A program made the translations under genes and the position numbers. From contig JAHEWK010000010.1 of NCBI GenBank assembly GCA_020740775.1, forward strand, positions 2,542,001-2,606,000: a DNA stretch of 64,000 nt, in the 5' to 3' direction. The stretch comes from Ilyonectria destructans (Eukaryota; Ascomycota; Sordariomycetes; Hypocreales; Nectriaceae). Positions 12,145 to 23,317 of this stretch are shown in pieces. Positions within the stretch are counted from its first letter, which is position 1. Each line of letters starts with the position of its first letter. The notes beneath the pieces were generated by a model, which was given only the letters and a program-made list of their open reading frames with translations, was not told where the DNA came from and did no database searches.

Positions 12145-13920
12145 TTAAGAAGCAAAGCATACGTTTATTACCTTCTCCAACAACTCACATTCCCCATTTT
12201 TTCGTCTCCGTTCGCATGTCAGGAAACCCTTCCCAGGCAGGCCATCAGGGAGATTCAGAACAACTTCATGAACTCGATGCCACTCCGGCACTCTCAAGCC
12301 AGCTAATTGGGCATCGCCCGTATCGTGACAGAAAGAGTCAGGGCTTATGTCAACGCAGGACGGATCGCTCCAGGGCCCCTGCTCCTCTATCTTGATCACT
12401 TCACGGGCAACTTGTGCCGCAATAGCCCCATTCCAAATGCTTTCCTTGTGCGTGGCAGTCTCAAGTAGCTTGATGGCCCGACGCCTAATAGAGGGGACCC
12501 GGCACTTGAGGGCTGAGTAGTATAACGGCGCAATCAGTCCGATGTCAGCCGTGAAGCTGAATCCCTCCGAACAATATCCCGCCGCTGTGTCTGCTACTAT
12601 GACCTGAACTGCGGCCCTCAAAATTTCCTCGCAAGTGGACACCACAGAAGCGAAAGCGGCCTCGAAAGAGTCGAACATGGATTCGTCCGGCGTGAGACAT
12701 GTCGTCGCCATGACGACGGCCATGGTGTGATACACTGTCAGAAGCGGGTAGGATAGCGCGTCTCGGAGATTGAGCTGCGAGATCAGGGTGAGACGGGAAA
12801 CCTTGTAAGCCTGGCGCCAGAGCCGCAGACATGTCTGGATGCGGCTTTGTGTGTCGAGCAACGCTTTCGGGGCATCCCGGACGACATTTTTCTGCGGACA
12901 GCGGACCGTGAGGCAATGGATTGTGTTGAAGAGCCCGTCGAGATGCTGTCTCGCTTGGTTCATGGAACTGAATAGGGGAGGCGGGGCTTGGATGGTTGAG
13001 TCCGGAATGACGGTAGCGATAGCGTACGGTTTGCGGCAAGCCCCAGGAACTTGTCCAAAAAGTGACGACTGGGTGTAAAGGCGGGAAAATGCCTCAAGCA
13101 AGTAGCCATCGCTGACAGACTCTTGAGGGTGGCCCATCACGAGAACACCCTGGGTCCCAGGAGTATGTAACTTGGCTTGGAGCTGGCTGAGGAGATTCAG
13201 TCCGCTATGGAGGTGAGTTTGGCCCTCAACATACCTCCCTCGAAGCAGCTCCAGGCAGACAAATACCACACATGTAATGAGAACCACACGAGCCGACTCG
13301 CCGTCCCGGTCAGTCTGGGTAAAATGGGGACGAAGACAGACAATAGCCTTGTTGTAATGTTCCAGTGTAAACCGTTCGTGTTGTTCGCGTTCCGCCCGGC
13401 TCCCCCCGGTCATCTCCGCCTTGTGGGCAGAACTCAAGGCCAACAGTGCATGTAAGACTGCCGGGGTCGTCATACACGCCTGCAAGACCAACGTATCCCA
13501 GAACCGCGACCCGAAAACACCGCACAGTTTGACAGCCGCTCGATTTCTGAACCAGTCGAAGCCAGCTTGCTCCAGGCCATTGCTCGGGCCGAGTCGACGC
13601 CGCGTCGACATATCATGCAGGTCGAGGGTCACCTGGAAAGTGTTGGGCATCAATGCGCTCATGCCCATTCCTCCTCCCCAGACGCCGTAGCCATCGCACA
13701 CGCGGCCGGTGGAAAGGCATCGTTGGCAACCAGGTCTCCCCTGGTCACATTTGAGTCGTCGGATCCTGTTGGCAGAGTGGATCAGATGCGCTCGGCTCCT
13801 CGGAAAGCATGGACGGTCATTGGCCGTCGCGGGGAACTCTTACTTGCAAGTATGACAGCCAGATTTCGAGTAGGTTCTCTTACTGGAGCTGTTCAGAGGG
13901 CTAGGTGTTGTCTTGTCCAT
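12145..13920 (-). CDS. Zn2Cys6 fungal-type transcription factor, 565 aa
   Basis: Exon 1 (13920-13844) encodes a basic leader ending in GCHTC. A 78-nt intron (GTAAGA...CAACAG) then splits the zinc cluster, and exon 2 (13765-12145) begins inside codon 26. Splicing gives a complete C-x2-C-x6-C-x6-C-x2-C-x6-C cluster, followed by DGYGVWGGG, a hallmark ending of this subfamily. The remaining ~500 residues match the Fungal_trans_2-like regulatory region (for example WDTLVLQACMTTPAVLHALLALSSAHK, HYNKAI and FVCLELLRGRY). Such proteins regulate secondary metabolism or catabolism, binding CGG-containing sites. It lies next to a group of oxidoreductases and an acyltransferase, so a pathway-specific role is plausible but inferred. 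A broken relative of its C-terminal third lies at 18867-19218. No damage is seen in this copy. Confidence 0.85.
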
Positions 13921-15010
13921 TACGCACGCAAGACTGGGGAAAGCGAAGCCTGTGTCGGCGGTCAGTCGTCACGCGTGCCCTCCCTTTCAGCTTCGTATGT
14001 ACACGGCCGGGATGACTAAGAACTGGACAAGCCAAGGTGGGATTCTAATAGCAGCGTCCCTGATTGGTCCAGTCGGGATTGCCTTTAGTCTATTCGCCAG
14101 CCTGTCGTACTTGATGTCCGGTGGGTCGGCCACTCTAATCCTTTAGCTGAAAATACTACCGGTACATGCAGCAAAGATGGGGCTCACTTGTGGAAATAAG
14201 AGTGGCACCAGACCAGGGTGTTTATTGGCTTGATCGGGGTTTATGCGATTTTATTGGCTATAGTTCTTCCTTGGCTTCGGCCATTTTGCGATGCACTTCG
14301 TGATGTTCATAGATTGGCATGTAGTTGAGGTAACAGTTTCCGCACAACATGTTAGTAGTTGTCTCTTTCCAGGACGACACCTGAAGAACCTTGTTGCTTT
14401 CTAATCTCCGCAAAGTCCGCCGGCAACGATGCCACAGTTTCCAACACAGACTCCAACCTGGCTCCACACTCCTGCATGACTTATTATTGAGGGTAAGGAT
14501 GACGCAGCTGCGGAGTCATTCCGGCGGTACAACGGGCCGGACTTTGCGTTGACGGTGCAGTCGCGGTTTGCAAGGCGTCAATCGAAGAAGAGAAAGCGGA
14601 CCTATAGCTGCAGAAGGCTAGCGGTTGGTATGATTGTTTCCGCGGTACTAACCGTCGTCGGACCATGATCATGTCTTGCCAGCGTGGAACTTCGCCACAA
14701 GACCTTCAGCATCAACATGATGGCGTCGGCCACCGTTTCGACCGTCCTGGGGCAAGTAATGAGGCATCTTATTAGGTAATAACTAATATAAAGTTCCTTG
14801 CAAAGTGAAAATGACGAAAAAGCTAAACCTTTGGACTGGCTTAGTTGCAGATTGGGGGCCAAATATAAATGGTTCAGCAAATCGATTGCATGTATAATAT
14901 ATTGGTAGAATATCATCTAAAACTCGCCTTTTTGTGTCCTGCGATCATAGCGTGTTGTAGACAAAATATTGCCCTAATATCTTGAGCGCAATCCTGGCAT
15001 CCAATGCTTA
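13921..15010. other. Intergenic with unassigned coding-like scraps
   Basis: A minus-strand frame at 14258-14467 (69 codons, with CGNCYLNYMP and a charged tail) and a plus-strand frame around 14488-14667 (basic KKRKRTYS segment followed by a hydrophobic stretch) look slightly coding. Neither has a recognisable family, a clear start or a splice partner. They may be exons or relics of unrecognised genes. The rest holds nothing I can identify. Confidence 0.25.
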
Positions 15011-16225
15011 TCAAGCCTCAAGACCCGGTGTGTCCTTAACTCTATATACATACTTGGTTGCGCTTGCCTCTCCAGCCTTCATCTTGCGTAGCCCTTCTTC
15101 TATGCCGTTTAAGCCGCCGGGCTGTACCTCAATTGGGTGTGGTCGGAGCCAGCCGTCTCGGAGCCCTTTTGATAGGTATCGGGAATAGACGTACCCAAAA
15201 TCCCGATTTCGTTCGCTCGAGGGATCATGGAGCACGTTTACCCCAAATGAGACCGTCTCGATACCTGGAGGCTGGCGAAACTCGGAGTACTCTACATCTG
15301 TAATGCGAGCTTCGTTTGCGGCAGGGTGAGATCTATCCTGCAGGTTTGGAATGGGAAGTGAGGTAACAAGTTTTGAGGCCTTGGTACCTTCGGCCGTGTC
15401 GGATTCTAGGACCATGCAGAGATTAAAATAGCTCCCGCCAGTTCTGACGGCGTCAAACGCATATTTCAGCTTGGCGCCCTTCAATGCTGCTCGTATGCCC
15501 GCAACCACGGCTTCGCTGCCAGCGCGGTAGTCCACAACAGCATCGCCTTGGTCAAGGTCTAGCAAGGATGTTGCAAAAGAGATGCCGCTCCCGGCGACGG
15601 CAATAATTGGGCCGAATCCGCTTCGCTTGGCGAGTTGGATTGCGAAGGCGCCAACCGCGCTGGCTCCACCGTACACGACGAGGGGACCCATGTGGACTGC
15701 GTGCTGATGGAATGAGAATGGCTCAGGCGCGCCGAGGCCTCTATGAAGCAGCACAGCGGCGGTAAGGGCTGCAAGTGGGATCGTCGCTGCCTCCTCGAAC
15801 GATGTCCCATCGGGGATGTGGAATGTTGTATCAACCGGGCCAATGGCATACTCAGCGTAAGCTCCTGCCGGTGTCGCGCTGTTGTGCATCGAAGCAACGC
15901 GGTCGCCGGGTTGGAACTCAGAGACCCCAGGTCCAACAGCATGCACTACGCCTGCAATATCATCACCGCTGTTGAATCGCTGTAGGCCATGGTATTCAGA
16001 AACCTTCCTGTCGTCATAAACGTGTGTCAGCCTATTCTGGCTCATTCCCTTGCATGTGTAGCTCGCCTCTCAAGGAACGCAGAGGGATAGAGAAACCACT
16101 CACCAGTCTTTAGGGTTGCTCCCGGCGACAACAACCTTTATCAGCACATGGGCTGGGCCAGGCTCTGGTACCACAGAGTCGACAATTTCGACAGTTGGTC
16201 CGGTACTAACAAAAGCTGTCTTCAT
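15011..16225 (-). CDS. Zinc-type MDR oxidoreductase / trans-enoyl-reductase-like, 380 aa
   Basis: This is a medium-chain dehydrogenase/reductase of the quinone-oxidoreductase and trans-acting enoyl reductase type, which reduces C=C or C=O bonds with NADPH in the cytosol. Exon 1 (16225-16104) encodes a MKTAFVSTGP start and VVVAGSNPKDW, the conserved end of the first strand block. A 72-nt intron (GTGAGT...AATAG) leads to exon 2 (16031-15011), preserving the Trp codon. Then come GDDIAGVVHAVGPGV, FQPGDRVA, IPLAALTAA and the nucleotide-binding VYGGASAVG near residues 160-168. Catalytic-zinc Cys ligands are not evident, as in the zinc-free LovC/ToxD-like members. Length is typical (about 360-380 aa). 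In fungal clusters such enzymes partner with polyketide synthases, but none is present here. Confidence 0.83.
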
Positions 16226-17511
16226 CTTAGCAGTGAGTTCCATGTTTCGAATGATAACAATAACTGCCAGGACCTTTTTTGGAAGTCAACTCTGGGGCAA
16301 TATGAGCTTTTAAGTCGCCCTTCTTCCCTCAGCTGATAAACCCAACTGATGGTGATTCTAAACCCGGACTAGCGATACCGGGTCGGGCTGATAGCAATCC
16401 GTCTAGTCCCGTCTCAGAATGTTAACGGACTCCGTGGAGAATAGGATTTGTAATCGGCGAGGGCGGTCTCTTCGGTTCGACAGCCTCTGGAAGTTATAGT
16501 CTAAGGCCATGGCTGACTCCTAGGTGAAAACCTACTTAGACGAAGCGCTAGATTGGTAAGGCACTCCGCGACCCTGCAGCTTATGGATATCCTGTCAACT
16601 AGCACAACCAGCACCAAGGGTGACCTATTACGGACCCACAAGCGGCGTTAAGTGATCTTCGAAGAAAGTCGCTCTGCCGATCTATCACCAAACTGCCGTT
16701 GAGGAACCAGAGGCGGATTTCTCGTTTCCTCCCCAAAAGCATCAGCTGCTCGAGCTGGCACTGAAGGCATCGTACTTTATATACCACTGGGAATAAGGCC
16801 AAATGGGTTTCCGTACTCTCTTTACATTGGTGGAACACCAGCCATCAAATAGTACGCCCCTCAACCTCGAAGGGGTTGTGTTTTCCCAACTTACAGTTAG
16901 CCAGGTCCGGGTGTCAGACCACAGGCTTGAGAGGGTAAATGGTAGGCCTTGATTTGTCGGCTCGGGATTTTACCACGTTGATTGGCCGCCCTAGAATCTT
17001 ATTCCGGCTTGGCTGATAGTGTACGATCGGGTCAGGACTGAGTTACCGGGAAATCTCAGTTCTTTGGCAAAGCCTAGCGCGACGCTTTTAGGGTCATCCC
17101 TCACTCCGGAGCTTCTTTCTGGTGGCCTGATAGGCCTGGTCATGCACTAATGCGCCGCTAGACTTTGCCAACGAATTGAGATTTTACGGTAGTGGAAGTG
17201 AAATTCACTGTGCAGTGTTGCATTGGACGGGATCCATCTGTAGCGATACCCAACCGGTTTAACAGTGGATAGTCGCCTCCAGGGTTTTCTGCACTTGCAC
17301 GGATATTGTGATATTCTCTGGATTGCGTAAGATTGCCTAGATCAGTATGTGCAATCTCGTTTATTAGAAGCGGACAACTTAGTTTCTGGATTAACAGCTA
17401 AGTGGAAGGGTTTGTCTTCTAACCCTTGCTTGCGCTTGGACCTTGCAGGTATTGAGAGAACCCGGAACCTTCATGAGCTATCTACACTCAACAGCACACT
17501 ATATTCTTGGA
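16226..17511. other. Intergenic, no gene recognised
   Basis: About 1.3 kb between two minus-strand genes. Only short unconvincing frames are present (for example 16599-16838 minus). No repeat or RNA gene was identified. The portion just above 16225 should contain the promoter of the MDR gene. Confidence 0.3.
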
Positions 17512-18432
17512 TTAAGTCGTGATATCATGTCCAGCAAGTTCCTTCTCGGTCCATTCCCAAAGTTTCTTCCCCAGTTCCTCGTTCTTGGATAGCGCGTTGC
17601 CTCTTCCGGCGACCCCAACAGGCTCGTAATATTCTCCGGATTCCACGCTTGCCGCGGTCGCTGCCCAGAGCTGGGTCTTGACGCCTTCTTCGACCTCAAC
17701 CCCAATCAGTGGAACCACGAACTTCTGGAAACCTCGCATGAGTAGGTTTCCTCCTGACGTTTGAAGGTCCGTCTTCACCGTCCCCGGATGGATAGACACA
17801 GATGTTATCTCCGGATGGTGCTTCGCGAATTCCCTGGCGTACACGAGATTTGCCAGTTTGCTCTGACCATAAAGGTTGTTCGGCGATTCGGCTTTGCCGT
17901 TCGTCTTGACGATGTCGAAATTAATCCCCCCCGAAACGGAGTACTTATGTGCAACCGAACTCACGGTGACTACCCTCGCCCCCAAACGCGGCTGCTCGGT
18001 CGCGGTTCTGACCAATAGAGGAGTCAGGAGCTTGAGAAGCAAAGCGTGTCCGACGTGATTCGTTCCGATATGCATCTCGTACCCTTCCTTAGTCTTGCCC
18101 GGGGGGCAACCCATAACACCGGCATTAAGGAGGAGTATATCGAGGCGAGAAACGGCAGATGTAAAGGTACGAGCAGCCCTTTTGATGGATTCGAACGAGG
18201 CGAGATCAAGCTGCAGGAACCGGACAGAGACGTCAGGTGCGTGGCTTCGGAGCTCCGCGAGTGCAGCGTCGGCCTTTTGGGCATTCCGTGCAGCAAGCCA
18301 GATCTCGGCCGGGTTGTGCCCAGAGAGATCCAAGGCAGATTGTTTGCCAAGACCGATATTGCCGCCAGTGATCAGTATGACCTTGCCTTCCAGGCTTGGG
18401 ATGTCCCTCGAGGGATCGTAGGCGTGCGGCAT
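17512..18432 (-). CDS. Short-chain dehydrogenase/reductase, 306 aa
   Basis: This is a classical-type SDR resembling retinol-dehydrogenase/WW-domain-oxidoreductase-like fungal proteins, an NAD(P)-dependent alcohol/ketone oxidoreductase. It is a single exon. The cofactor loop is TGGNIGLG at residues 22-29, the structural NAG motif is at 103-105, the catalytic Ser lies in TVSS (158-159), and the active-site YGQSK gives Tyr188 and Lys192. A PG motif (SIHPGTVKTDL) follows, as expected. All catalytic residues are intact and length is normal. The start (ACCATGCCG) is the first ATG in the open frame. It is tandem with the MDR gene (about 1.3 kb away) and may act in the same pathway; its substrate cannot be inferred. 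Confidence 0.9.
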   Translation of the reverse strand: MPHAYDPSRDIPSLEGKVILITGGNIGLGKQSALDLSGHNPAEIWLAARNAQKADAALAELRSHAPDVSVRFLQLDLASFESIKRAARTFTSAVSRLDILLLNAGVMGCPPGKTKEGYEMHIGTNHVGHALLLKLLTPLLVRTATEQPRLGARVVTVSSVAHKYSVSGGINFDIVKTNGKAESPNNLYGQSKLANLVYAREFAKHHPEITSVSIHPGTVKTDLQTSGGNLLMRGFQKFVVPLIGVEVEEGVKTQLWAATAASVESGEYYEPVGVAGRGNALSKNEELGKKLWEWTEKELAGHDITT

Positions 18433-18866
18433 GGTGGCGTTGAAAGTAGTGAGACAGATGAACTACCTGAATACCGTCCGTTTCAGCAGGATGGTATTTA
18501 TCGGTGGTAAGAAGGGTTTGTTGAGGAACTGCGGGTCATCAGATTAGAGCTCCCTAGATCATGGAACACTGGTCTTATATATTACTGAGTCCATTTGGCG
18601 GACTTGGCGGAGTTTGAGTGCGCTTGGGAATGATGTCCCGGTAACAGCGGCATCCAAGACCAGCATTCGCGACAAGACGAAAACATGCTTTTTAAAGAAG
18701 AGGGTCACAAATATCACCACCCAATCCCGGTACGTAATTCCCGATTAGACCAATCAGGCGCCTAACCTAGGTGCCGTCATTGTTTAGGCAGCTATTACAG
18801 ACGTCTAGACGCACGTTTCCCTGAGTCATGACGGACTGACCTAGACCCAAACGCTAGCTAGGGTTG

Positions 18867-19218
18867 ATTCCATCGTTGTACTACATGGCTCTTAAGTGTC
18901 GACCCCCTTTTGTCAGGCGCTGGGCCATTCGGCTGCTCGAATTTGCCACGCACTGGGAAGAAGGCATCTGGAATGGAGCTGTTGGCACAGTTAGCGCGTG
19001 AAGTGGTTGATATCGAGGAGGAGAAGTTTTACACCGGTGGACTCTATCGTGGCACTGATTCTCACGATCCACGCGATGCAGAAGTGGTTGCGTCAAGACT
19101 GTCTTAGTGGAATCAATTTCACAAAGTGATGGTTGATTTGTGGAATGGCTTATATCGGAAGGCTATTCTGATATCTGAGCGAATAGACGGAACGTGTGAT
19201 GAGGACCTTAGGGGATGA
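18867..19218 (+). pseudogene. Broken C-terminal copy of a Zn2Cys6 regulator
   Basis: Translation shows SLYYMALKCRPPFVRRWAIR, LLEFATHWEEGIWNGA, then after a frameshift near 18980 AQLAREVVDIEEEKF, and after an in-frame TAG (19105-19107) WNQFHKVMVDLWNGLYRKA. Each block aligns in order with the C-terminal third of the 12145-13920 regulator (APLYYSALKCRVPSIRRRAI, ESIWNGAIAAQVAREVIKIEE, WHRVHEVVLNL). It is therefore a decayed paralogue fragment, on the opposite strand and lacking the zinc cluster. Residue-level divergence is high, so the copy is old or came from a related gene. The TAG could be a RIP product (CAG or TGG to TAG), but one site is not proof. Confidence 0.72.
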
Positions 19219-19631
19219 TGTTGAGAGCTGCTGTTTAGCGAAACTTCTCCCTGCCTAAATAGCGGATGGAGGGCTATCTATGCTTCAATCGATGCTGCCG
19301 GGCATCTACGGACAAGACACCCGGGGCACATCCACTGTGAGAGGGGTCCAGAATTTAGTCTTGAATTTACACCCTGGGACATTGCTTGAAATACAGACAA
19401 CAACTACTAAAGACTCACTCCGTTGACGCATCTGGTAGGCCGATGTTATGTAATGTAGGGTAAGGAGAGCGGACAACGCTTCAGGGACCTTTCCAGGGTC
19501 TGCATGCTTTGACAACGTTTTAATGCTGGATCTAGCCATCTCATCATTATCTCCAGCAGATAATTAGCACCCAGTCTGCCTGAGCACGTGGTAATATCTT
19601 CAGCAAAGCCAGCTTCTAAAAGTGCTGCTAT
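19219..19631. other. Intergenic spacer
   Basis: No recognisable gene. It presumably includes the 3' untranslated region of the NmrA/SDR-like gene ending at 19632. The minus-strand frame 19306-19539 has no recognisable motif. Confidence 0.3.
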
Positions 19632-20389
19632 TCAATTGGAAACGATGACTCTCCTGTTTTTGAACTCGTCCCTTTTCATTCCCATGGCAACATCCACCAT
19701 CCATTCTGCACAGCTTTCACGACTAATAAACCAGCTGGCCCCAGATTCCTGAGGGCCGAAAGTTCTCACAGGTAAACGGCCAGAGTTTCTCAACCCTACA
19801 GCCAGGGCCAGTGTCCAACAGACCTCGGCCCCGCAATTTTCTCCGATCTCCCCATCGAGTGCATTGTGGTCTTTGTATATCATTGCGGTGCTACTATGAT
19901 AGTCGACCAACAGATTGGAAAGCCACGGCGCTACCTTACGACTCTCACCCACGCCGATCGCGCTCATTACGACCAAGCGTGGCAGGACTCCATCTCTGCG
20001 GTATCGGTGTTGTCGCAGTGCACGCGTCACGTTGGCTGCAGCATCCGCCATGAGCCTTGGCGGGCTGAGGTTCGAGGTGTTGAGACATTGGACCACAGCG
20101 TCAATAGGTTCCTGTGCCGACCTGAACACACTGTCCATGTCTTGTTCTGACAGTACGGAACCACGAACGATGGTGAGTTTGTCGCGCGGGGAAAGGGCGG
20201 AAAGATTTCTGACAATGGCGGTAACATGATGACCTGGCAGATGCCCTGTTAGCTACCAAGATTCCATTTGTGTTTACCAGTTCCCATCAAGATTGAGGGG
20301 CTTGGTTTTGGTGACCGACCTTGCTCAAGAGCATATTGACAAGCGTACACGCCTGTTCTGCCCGTGGCCCCTAAAACAAGCAGATGCAT
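19632..20389 (-). CDS. NAD(P)-binding NmrA/atypical SDR-like protein, 223 aa
   Basis: The N-terminus (MHLLVLGATGRTG) carries the GxTGxxG dinucleotide-binding loop of atypical SDR and NmrA-like proteins at residues 7-13. Exon 1 is 20389-20320 and exon 2 is 20233-19632. The 86-nt intron (GTCGGT...GCCAG) keeps frame and restores GHHVTAIVRN, the expected second strand. Later motifs are VVQCLN and LVVMSAIGVGES. The C-terminus ends in SRESCAEWMVDVAMG, typical of this NAD(P)H-binding family. Such proteins act as small reductases or redox-sensing regulators. An in-frame upstream ATG at 20443 would add 18 residues, but the loop normally starts 3-8 residues from the N-terminus, so 20389 is preferred. 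It lies in the tailoring-gene group; substrate unknown. Confidence 0.8.
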
Positions 20390-21113
20390 AGCGCCCGCTA
20401 TTCGACTTGTTGGCTCACAAAGAATGGAGATCGATTCTAGCAATATGCCGTTCTTGTTGATGGGGTATAAATAATGGTGAACTTGCGGAGTGGCGGAGGT
20501 TTGCGGCGGACTTTAGGTTGTAAGAGGATTGATTGGTCGCCTCGGGAAGTACGTTATTTGATTGGCTTCTAGTCTATGTTTACGTCACGCCAGGAGATCA
20601 TCTCCGCTTTGACAGTGAGGTCATGCCAGACCCGTTGCCCGGCGCCAAGATGCTAGTTAATACTTGCTTACCAGGGAACACAGTTTCCCCCGTGTCCTTT
20701 CTCAGCCAGGACTATTGTGGGAACTGAGAGAACCACCCGGGCCCAATTTTAGGCCACGAGGTGGCCTAGATCCGTGGCAACTAACTACTTCATTCCCTAG
20801 ATGGCCGTTCCCCTCATCACCAACCACGCCGTGGCGAGCTTATTCCCGCTGGGCTAGCTGAAGGATGGGCGGACACCCGAATGAGGTCGCCGAGGCAATC
20901 CCGCTGTTGCATACACCCTCGCCCTGTTCTGCGGGGGAGCTGAAGCCTTCCAACTTGGACGGAAACTACGGTCCGGAGCGCCGGTCAAAGACGGGGACAT
21001 AATAGCTTCAAAAGCCCCCGACATCCTGCCCCAGGCACCATTCCTGAGTTTCCACACCATACCCTTCTTCTCCCTCGCCAAAACCCCCCTCCTCGCCTGG
21101 TTCAATACCAAAT
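20390..21113. other. Intergenic with GC-rich coding-like tract
   Basis: Around 20903-21115 a plus-strand frame reads ALFCGGAEAFQLGRKL and further on FHTIPFFSLAKTPLLAWFN with coding-like third positions, and it runs into the acyltransferase start in another frame. No family was recognised and no start found. It could be a remnant or simply GC-rich 5' sequence. The interval must contain the divergent promoters of the NmrA/SDR-like and acyltransferase genes. Confidence 0.25.
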
Positions 21114-22653
21114 ATGGCCGCTGCGTATCCTCATCTGACCTGGCACCAGGTCGCTCCAGGCGTCTGGCAGCGCGGGATCGACGAGATCGAGCAGTTCTAC
21201 TCCTCCATGGTCGTCCTCTACGAAGCCAGTGGCCGCATGTTCTTTGGTATGACCGGCTTCCTGTCACTCTCCGTCAAGGTGCCCAAGGACATGGGCACGG
21301 GCGCTGTGGAACAGGGAGTTGACCAGGCGTTAGAGAAAGCATGGCTAAGCCTGAGGTATGACCACCCAACCCTCGCCTCTCAGGTCACCCAGAACATCGC
21401 GAAGAACGAGTGGACCAAGTCTTACACCCAATTCAATGACGAGAATGACCGGATCGCCTGGCTTCGGAACACCTTTGTCCCCGTCTCGACAGGCCAGACT
21501 GGCCTTGAATGGGCGAACTCTGACCCCCCTGCCCCTCGTCTCCCGACACTCTTCGTCGTCAAGCCCTCCATAGTCTCGACCCATCCCACTGTCATACGTC
21601 GCGATCTTGTTTTTCGGTCCCCTCATGACATTATCGATGGCATTGGAACCTTGATCATGCTCAACAACCTGATCGGCCATGCCTCGCGCGCGTTTAGGCA
21701 AGGGGCGACCTTCGAGCTGCCCATATTCGACGGGTCCGAGGTCGCCAACTTGAGTCCTTCCTACCGCATCGCTGCCAATGTTCCTGTCGAACTCAACCCC
21801 GAGCAAAAGGCTCGTCTCGAGCGCGTCATTGCGCAGAAGGCCAGGGTCAGAGCCGCGACGGATGTCGAGATACTCGCCCTACCATATAGGAAGGGTGCCT
21901 TGGTCCCTGGAAAGCATCAACGCGTGGCTCTCACGCTGCCAGCTGAACAGACTACTCAGCTTTTGGCTGTTTGCAAAGCGGCTGAGGTAACCCCGACACA
22001 CGTCTTCCACGCCGCCGCTGCCATGGCCGACCGAGACATACAGCCTCCCTCCGCCGAAGCGAAGCGTGTCCGATACATCAACTATATCCTCCGCAACGAG
22101 CGATCGAGCTGCCTCGAGCCGTACAATACCACTAAGCACCCCGCCGGGCTGTACCACTCGGTTTCTGGGCCGAGTCTTATCGTTGACATGGATCTGCTGG
22201 AGGGGGGCAAGACGGCTGATCCCGAGCTTCGTCAGGAGGAGTTCCACTCGATTGTCCGTCTGATAAAGGACTTTTACCACGACGTCCGCCACGACACTGA
22301 GCATTCCGTCTTGGCGCCAGATCTTTGGGCCATCGGAAACCCGACGGTGCCCCCCGTCTCCTCGGCCGCTTCCTGTGCCGCCGCCAAACCCTCATCCGTC
22401 AGTGTCCATCTCCAGTATGGGTCGTGTTGATTCCATTGTGGCGCCGAAGACCGGGGACTTCAGGGTCCACGATGCCTGGGTTACGGGGGAAGAGCTCGGG
22501 AACGGGCTGGGTCTGTTCTTGGGTACATTTGATGGGAAGCTATCCCTTAGTACTGCGTACAATGATGCATGGCATACGGAGGAGGATGTGTCGGGCTTTT
22601 TGCGTCGCTGTAAGGAGATTGTATTTGATGGAATGGGTATACCTGCAGCTTGA
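21114..22653 (+). CDS. HxxxD acyltransferase (trichothecene 3-O-acetyltransferase-like), with 1-nt frameshift
   Basis: This is a CoA-dependent acyltransferase of the BAHD/chloramphenicol-acetyltransferase fold, which acetylates hydroxyl groups of small molecules. It starts at 21114 (MAAAYPHLTWHQVAPGVWQR), and the catalytic SPHDIIDG motif places His171 and Asp175 as in active enzymes. The upstream frame runs to a stop at 22430. The conserved ending (PHPSVSISSMG, GDFRVHDAWVTGEELGNGLG, AAYNDAWH-like block) continues in another frame to 22653. The frames meet at a run of six C at 22350-22355; a one-base difference there accounts for the shift. Total length would be about 512 aa, normal for the family. 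It may be a true frameshift mutation or a homopolymer sequencing error; the rest is undamaged. A fragment of a different acyltransferase family follows directly. Confidence 0.78.
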
Positions 22654-22756
22654 GGTCAGGGGCATCCTGCTCTTCACCCAAGCCGTCCAGTATGCCAATT
22701 TTTAATCCCGGCAAAGCCGTTTTGGGCCAATCTCCGATTCTACGTGACTCGCCAGA

Positions 22757-23317
22757 TTGAGTAGTACCGTTCCTGGCTTTCCATCTGTAACCTATTGGCC
22801 CTATAAATTCGAAGAGAATGTCGTGGTCAAGGTACGGGAGCAGGTCAGCAACAGACCGGAGTCGGATGTCGACCTGGAGGCCACAGTGTGGTCCGTCGCT
22901 ACGGCACTAAGACAAGAGCTCTCCAAGAAGCTAGAGTCAGGCACGAAAAATGACATGATGGGGTTGATGGCGTTCGTCGGAGACTGGAGATCATTCGTAA
23001 AGGATCAGGCGAAGAAATCTCGGACCTATTCTTGGGAGATTAGCAACCTCGGCGTGATCAATGGGGAAGTGCTGAAGGAGAAGGAACCGTCGCGCGACGG
23101 AGAGAGGTGGACGATTGAGCGTGCCGTCTTTACTCAGAGTGCGGTGGTCGCCGGTCCTGCGATATGTCTTAACCTGCTTGCTGTAAAAGGCAGGGCATTG
23201 AGTATAACATGCAGTTGGCAGACTGAAGTGGTTAACGATGGACTGGCTCGGGCTATGATGTCGGATCTGAAAATGTGGCTTAATAGACTGGGAGAAACTG
23301 GATATTGTTCTAAGTAA
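22757..23317 (+). pseudogene. Alcohol acetyltransferase (AATase family) C-terminal fragment, 186 codons
   Basis: The frame shows YSWEISNLGVINGE, then WTIERAVFTQSAVVAGPAI, and a WQTEVVNDGLARAM ending. This is the C-terminal order of fungal alcohol acetyltransferase/condensation-like proteins, which normally run to about 480 aa. The N-terminal half with its HxxxD motif is not found upstream in any frame, and no ATG begins the frame (it opens after a TGA near 22757). It is a 5'-truncated remnant. It follows the neighbouring acyltransferase by about 100 nt but belongs to another family, so it is not simply the tail of that gene. Confidence 0.68.
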
